64,000 bases of DNA, from the NCBI RefSeq assembly GCF_051014685.1, contig NC_135060.1:1240001-1304000 (forward strand), given 5' to 3'. The stretch comes from Ptiloglossa arizonensis (taxonomy: Eukaryota; Arthropoda; Insecta; Hymenoptera; Colletidae). The notes under the pieces were generated by a model. It was not told where the DNA came from. It worked only from the letters and a program-made list of their open reading frames with translations, and searched no databases. The stretch's first letter is position 1, and each line of letters begins with the position of its first letter. Of the stretch, positions 1 to 12,937 are shown piece by piece. The position numbers and the translations under genes were made by a program.

Positions 1-1224
1 AATGTTATACAGCTAGGAACCAGTTTAACGATCTTTCGATCCTGGATGTACGATAACTTTCAACACGGTCCAAAATGTAGGCAACGATCGATGTTCGTAA
101 CATTTTCTTCGCTTCCTCCTAAAACGGTTTAAAAAGTACTGTGTCTAAAAAAAACATAATTAGCTTTCTATAATAAAATACCGTATCCAATCTTCTTTCG
201 TTTGTTTCCAGAATATTCAGCGCTTCGTAAATATTGAAATGAAAAATATTAAATATTGAATCGACTTTGTTAATATCAATCTATTTCTGTAACGCCGAAT
301 TCGAACCTTTTTATCTTTTTCTAATTCGCATAGAACTTCACGAACATCGCAATAGAAACAATGGAACGGCGAAAAGAATTGTTTCAATTCCACTCGAATG
401 TTTCCCTTTCCCTGGCTGTTTTATCCGCTACTCCCGCTCGATCAGTTTGTAGCTGCATCGTGGAACAGCAACGCACACGCGTGTTAAAGTTCGAATATTG
501 CCCGGGCAAGTTTTCGTCATAAATTTCCAGCAGGAATCGAAGCGTATCTCGCATGGTGCGTTCCCGAAACATTTTGCAACGGAACGGGACGGCGGGCAAC
601 GTCGAAGCGCATTAATAAAACCGCGGCCGCGTTAAAACTTTCCGAAATAAATAACCGCAGCGATCGTTGTTCCCTCCGGTGCTTACCGGCGACAGGTGTC
701 GCCGTGGAGTCGTCAGGAGTCGTCACCGAAAACGAGCGACGGCCCCCGTCTCTTAAATCGTCTCGGGATAGTTTTTCTTCCACCATAGAGCCACGAGTAT
801 ACGGCCGCGCTCCGCTGCAATTTGCAAGGTGCAACGCCGCGGTCGCATTAGTCAGGGTACCATATCGGCTCACAGCCATCGCGTAACGGTATGCGCCAGC
901 AGGCGTTGCGATTCGCTAGTGTTTTCTGCCGGTCGCATCACGATGACGCTAATGATCTGCTTAATTATTGCGCGTTGCGGAACAGAGGCGACACACGGGA
1001 TCGGGACGATCCTCGTTGTGACATCTACCGGGAGATCGTTTCTCGGAAAAAGAAACGGGCTGGGAACCCGGATTTTCAAAGTTCGAAAGCTCGATAAGGT
1101 GCGCCAGCCGCAAAATTCCCAAGATACGTCTTCCACGGAACTGCCAATCTTGGTAATTCGAAGGACCGACCGAGATTCTATGGTCACTTGTACAGATTTC
1201 CATCCCGAAGATCGTCTAACGCGA
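1..1224. other. Unannotated stretch, no gene seen
   Basis: The first 500 bases are AT-rich. From about 540 to 1200 the sequence becomes richer in GC and CpG. Several frames of 60-136 codons overlap each other on both strands here, which is what CpG-rich non-coding DNA gives. None has a recognisable domain, and no splice-site pair supports an exon. Confidence 0.5.
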
Positions 1225-1397
1225 TCTTCTTACCTGTAAGACTGATTTTAACGAAAGTTTGTGTGCATGTAAAGCACCATAATGAATATATATCACCTTT
1301 AAGAAGGTGAAATCAAGTCTCGAAGGTTTTAATGTTTCTTTAATTTTTTCAATGCAACTTTTCTTGGGACGTTTTTGTAATAGAATGATAGAGCACT
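1225..1397. repeat. Dispersed repeat, copy A
   Basis: This stretch aligns colinearly with 44908-45104, about 43 kb away, in the same orientation. Both begin TTCTTACCTGTAAG, share AATCAAGTC followed by CGAAGGTTTTAATG, and end with ATAGAATGATAGAGCACT. I judge identity by eye at roughly 75-80 percent with small indels. After GAGCACT the two loci diverge: copy B continues into a foldback and copy A does not. This indicates an interspersed, probably non-autonomous, mobile sequence. No coding capacity or terminal repeats are visible in copy A, and the family is not recognised. Confidence 0.75.
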
Positions 1398-1555
1398 GAG
1401 TTTTTTTCGAAACATCGAAGAGAAAATGACACTGTAAAATGTGGCAAGTCAAACTCCTTCGATGAGCACTCGTAATCGATTTCAAAATAATTGCTAACCT
1501 CGAACGCGAATTCTACGCTTCCCGCTAATTTCTAAAAAAAACTCCGCTCTTACTT

Positions 1556-1940
1556 GATTACATTCTGTAGAAAAATTCTACTTTTGTTCTCTCATTTTGC
1601 CCACAAATATGCGTAAAGTTTTCTCGACAGAGGCTTTGGGTCGCCGGAATATTCGATTACGTTCTATACAAAAATTCTACTCTCGTTCCCCCCTTTGTGC
1701 ACAAATGCGCGTAAAATTTCCTCGACGGAGTTTCTCGGTCGCCAAAGAACCGAAATTCCTATTATTTTCCCAGCCTTGCCAAAAAAAAAAGAATTCCCGA
1801 TTACATTCTTGACAAAAATTCTACTTCGGTTCCCCCATTTTGCCCACAAACGCGCGTGAAATTTCCTCGGCGTAGTCTCCCGGTCGCGAAAGAACCGAAA
1901 TTCGTATTATTCTCCAAGTGTTGTAAAAAAAAAGTTTCCT
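1556..1940. repeat. Tandem repeat, about 144-bp unit, 2.7 copies
   Basis: Three successive units begin GATTACATTCT or GATTACGTTCT at 1556, 1655 and 1799. Each continues with AAAAATTCTACT, a run of CCC, CCCACAAA or GCACAAA, GCGTAAA or GCGTGAAA, and TTTCCTCG followed by GGTCGCC or GGTCGCG. Units 2 (144 bp) and 3 (142 bp) also share AAGAACCGAAATTC and end in an A-run. Unit 1 is about 99 bp and lacks this last third. The copies are clearly diverged, so the duplication is old. Short open frames across it are by-products of the repeat. Confidence 0.9.
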
Positions 1941-4187
1941 TCTCCGACCGCTCGAATCCATCCTTATCGTTTATCTCGGGCGGTTCTCATAAAGTTACAA
2001 CGCGCGTTCGAATTCCTTTCGTCGAGCGCGGGACCAACCGCGGAAAGTATTTACTTCGCGGTCTCGGTTGTCTAACAATACGGGGAATGTTTCGGACGTT
2101 TAGAGGGCTAACAGAAATTCACAGTAAAGAAGACAAATCTTCCCCAAAAACCGTAATAAACAGCGCCGCGGCGAGGCACATGTCGCGAGACGCGTGGGAC
2201 TTGTAACGAGGACGTGCACATTCGAGCTCGTCAGAATGTGGCGCGTACACATCGGTCACGCGTGCCAACTAAGAATTCGATGCCGCGCGGCGGCCCCGCT
2301 ACGGGGTGGGGGTAACACTACGAGGGGACAAATGGTGGGGGTAGACTTCACTCGCGCGACGAAAGCTCACTGCCAAATTCCAAGAGTTCCCAGCCAATTT
2401 TCGACCCCGACCTTCGACTGAGATCCCATCGATAGCGTTAATCGCCGTCCAAAGGTTGCCGATCTTCAACCAACGCGACGCACCTGCCCCCCGTGGTGGG
2501 TGTGCGAAATTAGACCGGTCGCCTACCGACAAATCGTTCGATATTAAACAGAATTCAATTTAATAGAATCTCGTGGCCGGTGTCCAACCGGTTTGATGTA
2601 CGAGCGCTGCCAACTGTCGCGAAATTTCACGTCGTTTCATCGAACCGTCAGAAATGCAAAACATGGAGCGCCATTTGTTATAATTTCGGCCACTTGGAAC
2701 ATAGTTGCAATCGCTACCCCGATGACTCCATCATTCGTGGTACCGTGTTCGTGGAAAAATGAGCGATTTCTTGGTAATATTCGCACACTGCCAACGGAGA
2801 ACGCGTTACCGCTACAGCGTCCGCGATCGGAGATTTCGAAACAGAGGGGGGAGAGCAACTTTGTCACAGCTTCGTTTGTAAACGAATAGCATTTTCTAGC
2901 GTTTCCATCGATAACTTATTTTTTAATTGTTTCAAAGGAAGAAGGGATATCCGTCCCTCCCTCTGTCCACGCTAGTGTCTTAAATTTTTTTCATTTTCAA
3001 AATCTAGGAACGGATAACGCACCGTTACCTACTTGCTTCTTTAATGACAAATTTCTCCACCGTCCGCGTTAGATTTTATACGGATAGTTAAATACAGCAC
3101 TCGGAAGGAGCAGACGTTAAAATGTTAATTTCCTCGTCGGCGCGACGCGATGCTTTATTCTTCTCGTGACTCGCGAATCGCGATAAATTTTTTACGTTAC
3201 GCGAATAAATAAATTTTCCATTACCGATCGATGTTAGCGGTTCTCTTCGCGCGTAGCAAATTACCATCAGTGTTCTCCTCCCGTAATAATTTTATCGCGA
3301 CATGCGAACCGCTCTAATCTAAGAAGAATATTATACGAATATAAAAGTTGTAACAATTAGATACAACTGATCGATAAGTAACGTTTAACGTTTAATAAAC
3401 GATACTTTTTTCGCATCGATAATTTCTCTACAATAACACAAATCGGAATATTCCTAACAAAGAATCGAAAGGTTCGATCGATAAACGCGTTACAGGTTTC
3501 TCGGAATGTTAACGATAACACCTCGATGTTCCGTCGATGGTGGACGGTGCTGGTTCAATTTCATAGGCAACACGCTGGAATAATCCGTGCGCAGAGTTCA
3601 TAATTGCATGGAGATTATTCGATCAGACTTGCGTGTCTTCGTAGCAAGTCCCACGCGTTTCACTGCGTGTCCTCGCGGCATCGCTATTGGTATCACAGGA
3701 AATCTGGCACATAAGTCAGTCTCACCCATGCGCCTCCGCTAATGTCTAACACTGTCTACTTGTTCGTTCTGTCCTCCTCGGTGCATTCGTTCGCGTACGA
3801 GCTCTTGTGCGAACTACTTGTACGTGGTTAACTATGTGCGCGGTTCTTTTTTTTTTTTTGTTGCGCGCGTACGCTCGCGTTTGTATCTTCGAAACGTCGT
3901 AGATGCGCACGCTTCCCTCGGTGTAATTAATGCAATAATTATTAGCACGAAAAGATCTTATCGGGCAGCGGTCTTTTCTTCGTCTACTGTTGTTTTTCTT
4001 GTCCCCACTGCGCGGCCATCGAACCCTGGGACGTTCGCGATCACGATGATGCCTCGCGCACTGGTATGGAATCAATTTTTTTCAAATCGCCATTTATCTC
4101 TGTCAAAACTGTTCCGGCTGTAATTTTAACGCGGCTCTAATTTATGTTCCTCCCGGCTGATATGATTCGGCGAACGCAACTATTTAG
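1941..4187. other. Unannotated stretch, no gene seen
   Basis: No convincing gene is seen. A GC-richer part at about 2160-2570 contains four G-runs at 2303-2341 with loops of 1, 11 and 9 nt, a weak G-quadruplex candidate. A T-run lies at 3847-3859. Frames of about 100 codons at 3746-4123 overlap on opposite strands and show no domain. Confidence 0.5.
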
Positions 4188-4600
4188 ATCGCGGCAAAAT
4201 TGAAACCATCGCGATCCACGATGCGGAATTACTACTTTTCCGAAACGATTGATAATCAAGGCTCGGTCATTGGAAATATAACGTTAACGTTCGTTCTTAC
4301 CGTTAGAGGGATTCAAAATCCGGGGACACGGTTCCGTAATGGTTTCGTATCTCGAGCGAATTAAAGTCATAATGATGGTATCCAACTGTTTCGATCTAGC
4401 AAAGTCGAAACCGTCGCAATTCTAATTACTACTTTCTCGAAACAATTGTTAATCTTGGCTCGATCATTGGAAATGCAAAGCGAACGATCGTTTTTACCGG
4501 TAGGATTGAAAATCCACGAATACGATTCTATAATTCGAGGGTACCGTAAAGGGATTAATGTTAGAACGATAGTTGGTAAATAATTAAACCGGAGTAATGG
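4188..4600. repeat. Tandem duplication, about 200-bp unit, 2 copies
   Basis: The block from about 4188 recurs from about 4393. Matching landmarks are GAAACCATCGC at 4202 and GAAACCGTCGC at 4407, ATTACTACTTT at 4229 and 4425, and GGCTCGGTCATTGGAAAT at 4261 against GGCTCGATCATTGGAAAT at 4457. The offset changes from 205 to 196 bases along the copy because of indels. The similarity continues through GATTCAAAATCC and GATTGAAAATCC, then TTCCGTAA and TTCTATAA. No protein coding is supported. Confidence 0.85.
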
Positions 4601-6599
4601 TTTCGAGTATATTTCGGCTGCCATCGTCGTCAAAGACTCGATCACTGAAGCGTTTAGCGAGTTCACTGGCCCGCTATCGGTGCATCTATCATTCGCTGAA
4701 GTATTATTCCTATTTGCCAAGAGTTTCCAGCGAGTTTCACGGCAGCCTGAGCATCGATTTTTCGATCACATAAAAATTCATTTTCACGCGGCTGCTCTCC
4801 ACTCCACCGTGAGCGCAGGTGTGTTATAGTTTACCGAGGGTACGCTTTGCTGGCGATGAAATCAATTCCGAAGTGTTGTGTGCTTTCTCCGTGGCGCACG
4901 ATTGGCCGGAAATGCGCTACGGATCCCATTTTACTTCCTACTTTGAATAAAGGCGATGGAGTTTCTTTGGGTACTGCTCGATACCGGAGTTTCGCACCTA
5001 CGCGAAGAACCACGCGCTTGGAAAAGGAGTACGCTCGCGGTTGTAACAATAAGAACTAGATAATAATTTTCGCGAGCAAACGACGCCACGTTGCAACACT
5101 TTCGCAGGATCGAGGAAATTTAAATGCGACCGATGCTCGCCTAGCACGAAATCCTCCGTGTACGTTGTTGAGAAATCGATGTATCGCGAACAACGTCCGT
5201 AAATATTTTTTGCTCTACTCCTTTTTTAATTCGCTCTGCGAGAGTAAAAATTTTATATACCTGGTGAACAATTAAACGGTCGAGGTGATAACAATTCACA
5301 CTTTGCGCATTGTTTGTGTAAGTTTTCAGAGTTACCTGCAATGTTTCGTTAACCCCTCCTTTGATCGGTGAGCTTGATAAAATGTATCGTTTCTTCGTTC
5401 GAAAGAAAGATACAGTAGAAACGGTATTCGAGACAATGTATCTTTAAATGCTTGTGTATATCACTACCGTCGGCTTTAATGCGACGAATAAACGAACGTA
5501 CGAATCTCTTAATTACGCGAGCATCTCAATTTAATGCCCCGCATCCATCAAATTCGTATTATCTGCCTGCCGCCCTGTCTTTCTTTTTTCGAACGAAACT
5601 ATGTATTTATTTGTGAACACTGTAGCTGATATCGAGATGAATTAATGAGTTGCAACAAGATGACCTTCGAACGAGATTGAGTATGAAAATTGGTTACAAT
5701 TATCTCGACGTAAATTTTTGTACCCGAGATAACTCGAAGGTCGCGTTACTACGGCTCGTTAAATTCATCTCAATGGACGTTAATAAACGAACGAAAACAA
5801 CTATCGTGTTGTGGCAAACAAAAATTAAAGGTAACCGTAAAAATTTACCGAAACGGATGAACCACTTGTCTCGCTGATAGGTAAAAATTTCTCGAAAACT
5901 TTTAAGGTGCGCGAAACATCCAAAAGTATCATAACCGTGATTCAAGGAAAGATTATTTTGCTAAAATTATTGGCCACGTTGCTCTTAGCGATAAAATACT
6001 TCTCCGAATGTGAATAACGGTCAGCAATCTTCCGATAAAATGTATCTTTCATTACGCGATCCAATAAAAAAACAACCAGTTCACGGTTCACAAAGTATAC
6101 CGCTGGTATCAATTCATATTTATACCAGCAACGACTACTATATTACAATTACCTCCTAATTAGTAATTATAGCTTCATAAATCACGATCGTTTACTGCGG
6201 CATCGTCTATCGTAAACTTTCTCTTCGGCTGCCAACTGTAGGTAAGTACGTGTAGTCTCAGCGTTTGTTTAAAGGACGCACGCGAATACGTACACGCACG
6301 ATAATCAATTTAATTCGCTCGCGTATATGCTTCTTTAATGTATTATGTTGATCCGTTAAAAAAAATTCCAGATAAACAAACCACGGTTTCTGTTCAGAGT
6401 GAAATACGAGCACGTTGGTAGTTGTCTTGATTTATTTCTGACTTTCCCCATCGATGATTCCGATCGGTGGAATCAAGAGTACCCATGAGTCTTGGAAGTG
6501 GCTGATTATCGATTCAATTTCTGTTTTAGGTTCGTAATAGAACACGTCAGAGACCTAAACGCATAATCGAACCTAGTACAACTACTTTCATTCTTCCCT
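4601..6599. other. Unannotated stretch, no gene seen
   Basis: This is AT-rich unique sequence. The longest frames are 117 codons or fewer, lie on alternating strands and show no domain. No repeat, hairpin or control element stands out. Confidence 0.5.
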
Positions 6600-7230
6600 C
6601 GTATACTTAGCAGCTAACAAGTTCTCCTTACGTATGTACTTGGTAGTTAACAAATTCTTCCTAAGCACGTATTTGGTCACTAACAAGATTTTCCTGCGTA
6701 TGTACTTGACAGCTAACAAGTTCTTCCTACGTAAGTACTTGGTAGTTCACAAGTTTTTCCTACTTATGTAGTTGACAGCCAACAAGTTCCTTTTAAATGT
6801 GTACTTTGCAGTTGGTAAATTGTTTCTACATATGTACTTGGTAGCTGACAAGTTCTTTCTACACGTGTACTTGGTAGCTAGCAAGCACAGCTTCCACATA
6901 TATACTCGATGGCTAACAAATTCTTCCTGGCTAACAAGTTCCTCTTATGCATGCATACGATAGCGAGTCCTTTCTACGAATTCTTGATAACCAGCAAGTG
7001 CTTTCTAAGTATGTATTTGGTAGTTAGCATGTTTCTTCTACGTGTACGTATAATGCTCAGCAAGTACTTCCTACCTATACTTATCGTACTCTTGCTATGT
7101 GTACTTGGTAGCTATCGTGTGTACACGTAGGAAGAACTTGTGTGCACATAGTAGCTAGCAAATTCTTCTCACGTCTATTCCGATAGCCAGCAAATATTTC
7201 TACGTATATTTGATAGCGAGCAAGTTCTAC
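6600..7230. repeat. 33-bp minisatellite, about 19 degenerate units
   Basis: The consensus unit is close to GTACTTGGTAGCTAACAAG followed by TTCTTCCTACGTAT, 33 bp in total. Good units start around 6636, 6702, 6735, 6834 and 6867, while units after 6900 are more eroded. Because 33 is a multiple of three, any open frame yields an 11-residue hydrophobic repeat (YLVADKFFLHV-like). The frame is broken by TAG at 6769-6771 and others, so it is not a protein gene. One unit at 7121-7140 is in inverted orientation. There are no unique spacers, which separates it from a CRISPR-like arrangement. Confidence 0.9.
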
Positions 7231-9296
7231 GAAAGCTAAATTACCGCGTAGCGAGATAAATATTGTCACGACAGCGGAAAAGAATGACCTGGCGTTCGTT
7301 CGAAAGTCGATTCGAAGAAAGTTTGCCGGTTTTAATTGTGGCCATCTTTTAGTCGATCTGCAACAGTGTCTGGGGCACACAAAAGAAGTTGACCGACGGG
7401 GAATGGGCCACGCCGGCTGTAAATGTAACGCAGTGCACGCGTCCGCAGAGTATCAGAAAGGAAGTTATTATTGATGGCATATTGAAACGGTATGAGCGTG
7501 GTGATAAAACAAGCTGGGCCCACGGCGCCGTGGAGATCTCCACTTAACGTCCAGGATTATATATGACCGCAGAAAGCGGGTTGGGGCCCCGATTCGAGAC
7601 AACCCGTAGATACTTCTCTTTCGTTCTCTTGGCAAAGAAGTACACACTGCCGAAGTACCACAATTTGGCGAACTATTCGCCAGTGTTGATCAAGTTGATT
7701 CAAGTGTATCTATTTGTGTAAACCTTTTGTGGGAAACACTGGATACGTCATAAAATAGACAAAGTACGATTTTATGGACGTTCTGGAGAATAATAGCTTC
7801 ATCCTTCGTTAAAATTGATCTTTTTCACGTGGTCGTTTCAAAACTCTAGAATTACATGTAATAATATGTACGTTCTTTTTTTTTTTTTTGGATATAGCAT
7901 ATCTTGAAAAAACCCATTGGGATATTCCTGAAGAAACCCATATAAGTTTGCCAATTCTTTTCATGTTTATTTTTGTAGAATAAATAATGGTCAAAACGAT
8001 TACACTTCCGTTTTTCGCGAGTATCGATATGTTTCTGAATTTATCGAGACGCCAACGTTTTATACGTAACAATGATTTCGAAACATTAGCTTCGACTTCG
8101 ATCAATTGAGCAACGATTGCATCGTGTCCACCCTCGTTGAGCAAAGAATTTAGATACACGAAGAATCGGCAGGACTTTCTCTGATTAATATTAATCGTAA
8201 CTCATTAAGCATAATTACTATTAATTCCAGCTTGAATCAATAATAATCGGGAGATATTAACGCGTCGCTATGATAACGACAAACTGGTGAGTGACATCAA
8301 TGAAGTATAAAACCGAGTCCAATAATCGTGATTCGATCTTGATAGCATAATTTACCTCCGGGCCAAGCACCTGCCAATGAACGCATTTCGTGACAGAGCG
8401 CCGAGTAAGAAGGACGAAATAATAATTACAAAGCATCGTTCACCGAAAGTCAGTCGTGTCAGCGAGGTTTTGAAAATTAAGCAATTTGCTAATGATATTC
8501 TCACGTGACTCGTATTTCGTGTCTGACTTTGCAGCTTTTAATACCGTTGCTATATACAATTCGATGAATAGCTCGAACGGACCTCTTTGCAGTTGACGTC
8601 GCATACGGAGAAATGTTGTAACAAAGGATTAAACAAAATAATACTTATAAAAATAAAATATACATTATGAAAATCGTGTTTACACTCAATATTCTACCAA
8701 TATTCTACCAATGTGTCTTCGAATTTTCGTCCAATTGTATCGATACGTTTTCAAGATTCACACTTTACTTCGGTTACAGTATCGTTTAAAAAATTTCAAT
8801 CGAAATTGCGTACCACATTCGTTAACAATTCGTTAAATTAAAACAAGCGTTCGGAATACTTCCGCGAGCAGCTACATTTACGATACACTGGATAATGGAA
8901 ATCTCAAATAATAGAAGCTCGAATGCAGAAACGGTAAAATAAAATCCCGGTTAATCGAGATCCTAGTGCAATAAGTAGAGAAACGGATTGAAATCGTTCG
9001 AAGTGGATCGAAGGAAAAAAGAAAGTCGTCTATTCTGTTATACGCAAGATAATGTACGTAAAAGAAAACTACGTGTATTTTTATTATGTACGTGTACGTT
9101 TAACGTCGCATCAAGTATACACCTAGGTAGTTATTAACGATGATTTAATACTCTAGGCGGATTCGTACGCGTAACGCACAAAAGAAACGTAGATTACAAT
9201 TTCAATAAGAGAGATTAAGTCACCCGGAGGATCGACTAAAATCTGTACAATCTCCAATTTCCTCCATCTTTATTCCCGTAGCGTTTAGCGTTTCCA
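7231..9296. other. Unannotated stretch with overlapping palindromes
   Basis: No gene is recognised. Two perfect palindromes overlap at 7521-7532 (CACGGCGCCGTG) and 7530-7543 (GTGGAGATCTCCAC). A T-run lies at 7876-7889, and a short direct duplication of CCAATATTCTA at about 8697-8718. A 116-codon minus-strand frame at 7809-8159 shows no known domain and is partly produced by the T-run. Confidence 0.5.
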
Positions 9297-9323
9297 TTTT
9301 TTTTTTTTTTTTTTTTTTTTTTT
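9297..9323. repeat. Poly(T) tract, 27 T
   Basis: An uninterrupted run of about 27 T is followed by GGTTGTTGTTTTTTC. Read on the minus strand it could be the A-rich tail of a retroposed sequence. No target-site duplication or recognisable element body adjoins it, so a simple homopolymer is the safer call. Confidence 0.9.
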
Positions 9324-12300
9324 GGTTGTTGTTTTTTCATTTCCTTTTTAACGTGTATTTTCTTCCTAAGTGTACGAAATACGACAGATGCAGGCATGAT
9401 TTTGTGCACAGGTGGACCACGGCGAGCCGGTTAATTATTTCGCTTACCTTTTTCCGGGGGTCGTAATATTTTTCTCGAAGAACCGGCCAGACTTTCTCGA
9501 AAACTACGTAAACCGCGCAAATGTAAGTGACTACGCTGGCCAGGCTTAATCTTAACGACGGTTTCGCAGTTCTCGTTTTATTTTAGCTGGATTATTTCCT
9601 GTCGTATTTCAGATTGGGATTTGCTTACCGTCGTCCCTTTGTATTAATAACGATTCTCCCCTCCTCGCTGCGAGCTCTAACCTATCCCTGTTCGCGAGCG
9701 AGTCACCCAACTGTTTTTGTTTATAGCAATCTCAAAGTATGAGGGTACGGCCAAATCTTAGGATTAAGGACGGCTCGGTAGGTGACTGTCTTGCTCTTTT
9801 TCTCGCTTTACGATCGCGGAAACACTCCTATGGACGGAGATCGTTTGCGAAGCGTAATCTGCTCGGGAATTGGAGCGCGGGAAGAGATCGCACACGGCGA
9901 TAAAAATTCGTTCATCTTGGTCTTCGTCGTTCTTTCCGTTGTGATTCGATCGAGGGTTTTCGGTTCGAGGTGTAGAGAACACCCGGTGATTTGTAGAACG
10001 AAGGGGCAACGACGACGCATCCTACGCTACCAAAACTGAGAACTCTTAGGATTGGAAACTCCCTGGAAACGTCTGTGGAAAATGCTGTAACCGGTTGTCA
10101 GCGATATTTTATTATTCCATACTAGTCTGATCAAATATTGTAAAAATGTACTCGGTTACACGGATCCAACTCTGAAAGTAATTTTTGTAAACATTAGCAA
10201 CGTACGTTCCTTTCGTTGTACGTTAATATTTTCCGATTACGGTATAGGTCTTAATTATTGAGTCTCGTATCAAGGCCGACGATGTGGAAATTCACTGGAT
10301 GTAGCCTAGAGTTCCATGGATCAACGTGGATGTAATCTAACAAGCGTAACACATAAATTTCGTAATAAAATATTATATACGTATAAAAATTGTAGTAATT
10401 ATTTAATAATTATTTGAACAAAATTTTAAATATCTCGCGAAATAATTCTTCGAATGATCGAATAGACATTTGAATTAAACATTACACTTTTGTAACGACA
10501 AACCAAGTACACCAACAGTTATTTACTTAAAAATGATCGAAATTAAATCGGTCTGGATCTAGCTACCGTGTTAAAGATCTGTATCGAACTTTGCGCGAGA
10601 ACCCAGCATACAGTGGAATGTTATCTTCGGTTGTTACGACAGATAAAATACCTTCTAAAGTTGATAGGATGAATAAAACATAGTCTACCCTATATACCCT
10701 AGGGTACCCTAGAATCAAGCTACACGTATAATAAACTAGAAATGAAAGAACACAACCAATTTGCTTATATTATTTACTATATAATAAATGATTGCATTAC
10801 GCCACCACTGTTGATACAATTCGTAATTACATAATATATAATATTGATTATCCTGGTAATACCACGTGAAGTTTGCTGCCTATTCAGACCCACTTTAACC
10901 ATATCCCAACCGCACTCTTTCTATATAGAATTTTTATTTACCTACACTTTCCTAACACGCGATAGACACACGATCGTGTTTGGATCATTAATCGAAGAAC
11001 CAACAAAAAAAAGGAGTTTTAAGAAAAATCTACCTGGGAAAAGCTAATCACGACATAAATCCAATACGATGCATCACGATGTACAAGAAATTAAGTAGAA
11101 ATGTGCAATTGCACGCACGAAATCTACCTCTTTAAATACTAATTCTTAAATGCTAATTACTTCTACCTAAACGAGCGCTCATATTTAATAGTAATAGCCT
11201 TCGCATACGCATATAAGTCCAATGTAAGTGATAAATCACTACAGTGTTTCTTTTCTCTTATAAATTATAAAAACAACATGTTTTATTTTTTCAGAAGTTC
11301 GATATTCATATTGTAGAAGTTGTTGAAGTTCCATTTTTGAACATTTACTATTCCATTTTCGATTCTTCCCGATTTTCTATTCATTATTCCTACAAACCTA
11401 TCCTTTCGATAGAAATATGCATATACGAATAAAGTCGCATCGTTTGTGTATAGATTATATCTTACAAATTATATTAAATCTTTATTAATGTTTTTGCAAA
11501 GGATACGAATACCTTTCTCTCGTTTACATGAAATTGTATTCATACGTACCACAACAGAAGGTCAGTATGTCTCCGTTATTAATATATTTAATCTCTTGGA
11601 TATATCTAACCTGTATTTTTCATTCGAATAACGAGCATTTTCAATTATCACAGAGTAGAAACATGCACCTCCTATAGTAATTCTGGTGCTCGAACAAACC
11701 ACAAGTTTGATTATATGCAACTGGTATGCATTTCAATGTTTGCTACCGCGTAAAATTCACACGCGCCGATTCTCGTGAGAGACCAATAACACATATACGT
11801 GACATTTCTATTTCATATCCGTATAAATAAATGAAGTAAGAATTATAGACCAGTGTTTCATTATCTGCGATACATTATTCGGAATATTAAGTTGACTTAT
11901 TTGATACACTTTATTCGTACATAATTAAAACATGCACCGCATTAAATAACATTACAACAAATGTAACATGATCTGTGGTCGTTGGACATCCAATCGAAAG
12001 GTAGTAGAATTTTAGTTTGAAACGTTTCTACGGACGAAAACTGTACGAGAAGTAAAGACTCTGTAAAATTTGTAAAATTTACAAAAATTTTGTTCGTGAA
12101 ACAAAAAATATAAACATGGAACGAAAAAACACATTAGTCACAATCACGATTGTATTGCAAATGATATGAAAGATATGGATCCCGCTACAAATAACGTTTG
12201 ATGAGAACTATTTCCTTAATATAATCTCTTTTATTCTTTGATACTTTTGTATACCTAAGATGTGGTATTATTATTAATTGCAGGCGTAGGTGCTCAAACT

Positions 12301-12912
12301 TTACCACCAACAATTGTGCACATTTCATCGTGAACATTAATTTACTCCCATCTCGATTTAATCCGGCTTATCCGTCGTAAACACTTTATGTTTATGGATT
12401 CCTGAATTTCGTCTCGTTACAACGTTTCAATCACTCTTACAGTTACGTTTATGCGAAAGTATCGTTAGGTTCGCACGGGTCCCCGCAAGTATTTTATTTT
12501 TCATAATTAACTCGAATACCATTACGATCGGTTCTATTAAATATAATTTCTCGTTAACCTCTCTGCAATTACTTTCTTATATAGGAAAGAGGAACTTCTC
12601 GCGCAGACCCGATATTCCGTCGTTGAACGAAGGGGAATATACATTTATATTCGTGGAAAAACACCTATCGATTCGATAAATATATATTTCCTCGCGTTTG
12701 TGAAAACGATTGCACGAGTGAGCTCGAGTAACGAGATCGGTTCGGAAAATTCCGCATCGTAATTTCCATTTTCCAAGGGCGGGGAGCCAGTGACCGTTGA
12801 CGTACGAAGGTTCACGTCGGAGAGTGTGTCACCGACCGAGAACGCGTTAACTCGAGAGACACGGAATCCGTCAGCGGAGGCCAAGGACTCGACGCGACCA
12901 ATGTAACGGAGA
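9324..12912. other. Unannotated AT-rich stretch
   Basis: From about 10080 to 12560 the sequence is markedly AT-rich with very short open frames in all six readings. Before it, 9660-10040 is somewhat richer in GC and has three overlapping frames of 70-85 codons on both strands, none with a domain. Nothing else is supportable. Confidence 0.5.
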
Positions 12913-12937
12913 CGCGTTCGCGTTCGCGTTCGCGTTC
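12913..12937. repeat. Hexamer microsatellite (CGCGTT/CGTTCG)n
   Basis: There are four tandem CGCGTT units. On the minus strand they translate to an alternating Arg-Glu string inside a short frame at 12812-13042. The repeat itself explains that frame. Confidence 0.85.

Noticed and set aside
6600..7230. CRISPR-like regular 33-base repeats
   Set aside because: The units are contiguous with no spacers, are degenerate, and sit in animal-type DNA; this is a minisatellite.
9240..9330. Poly(A) tail of a SINE or processed pseudogene on the minus strand
   Set aside because: No element body, promoter boxes or target-site duplication is visible around the T27 run.
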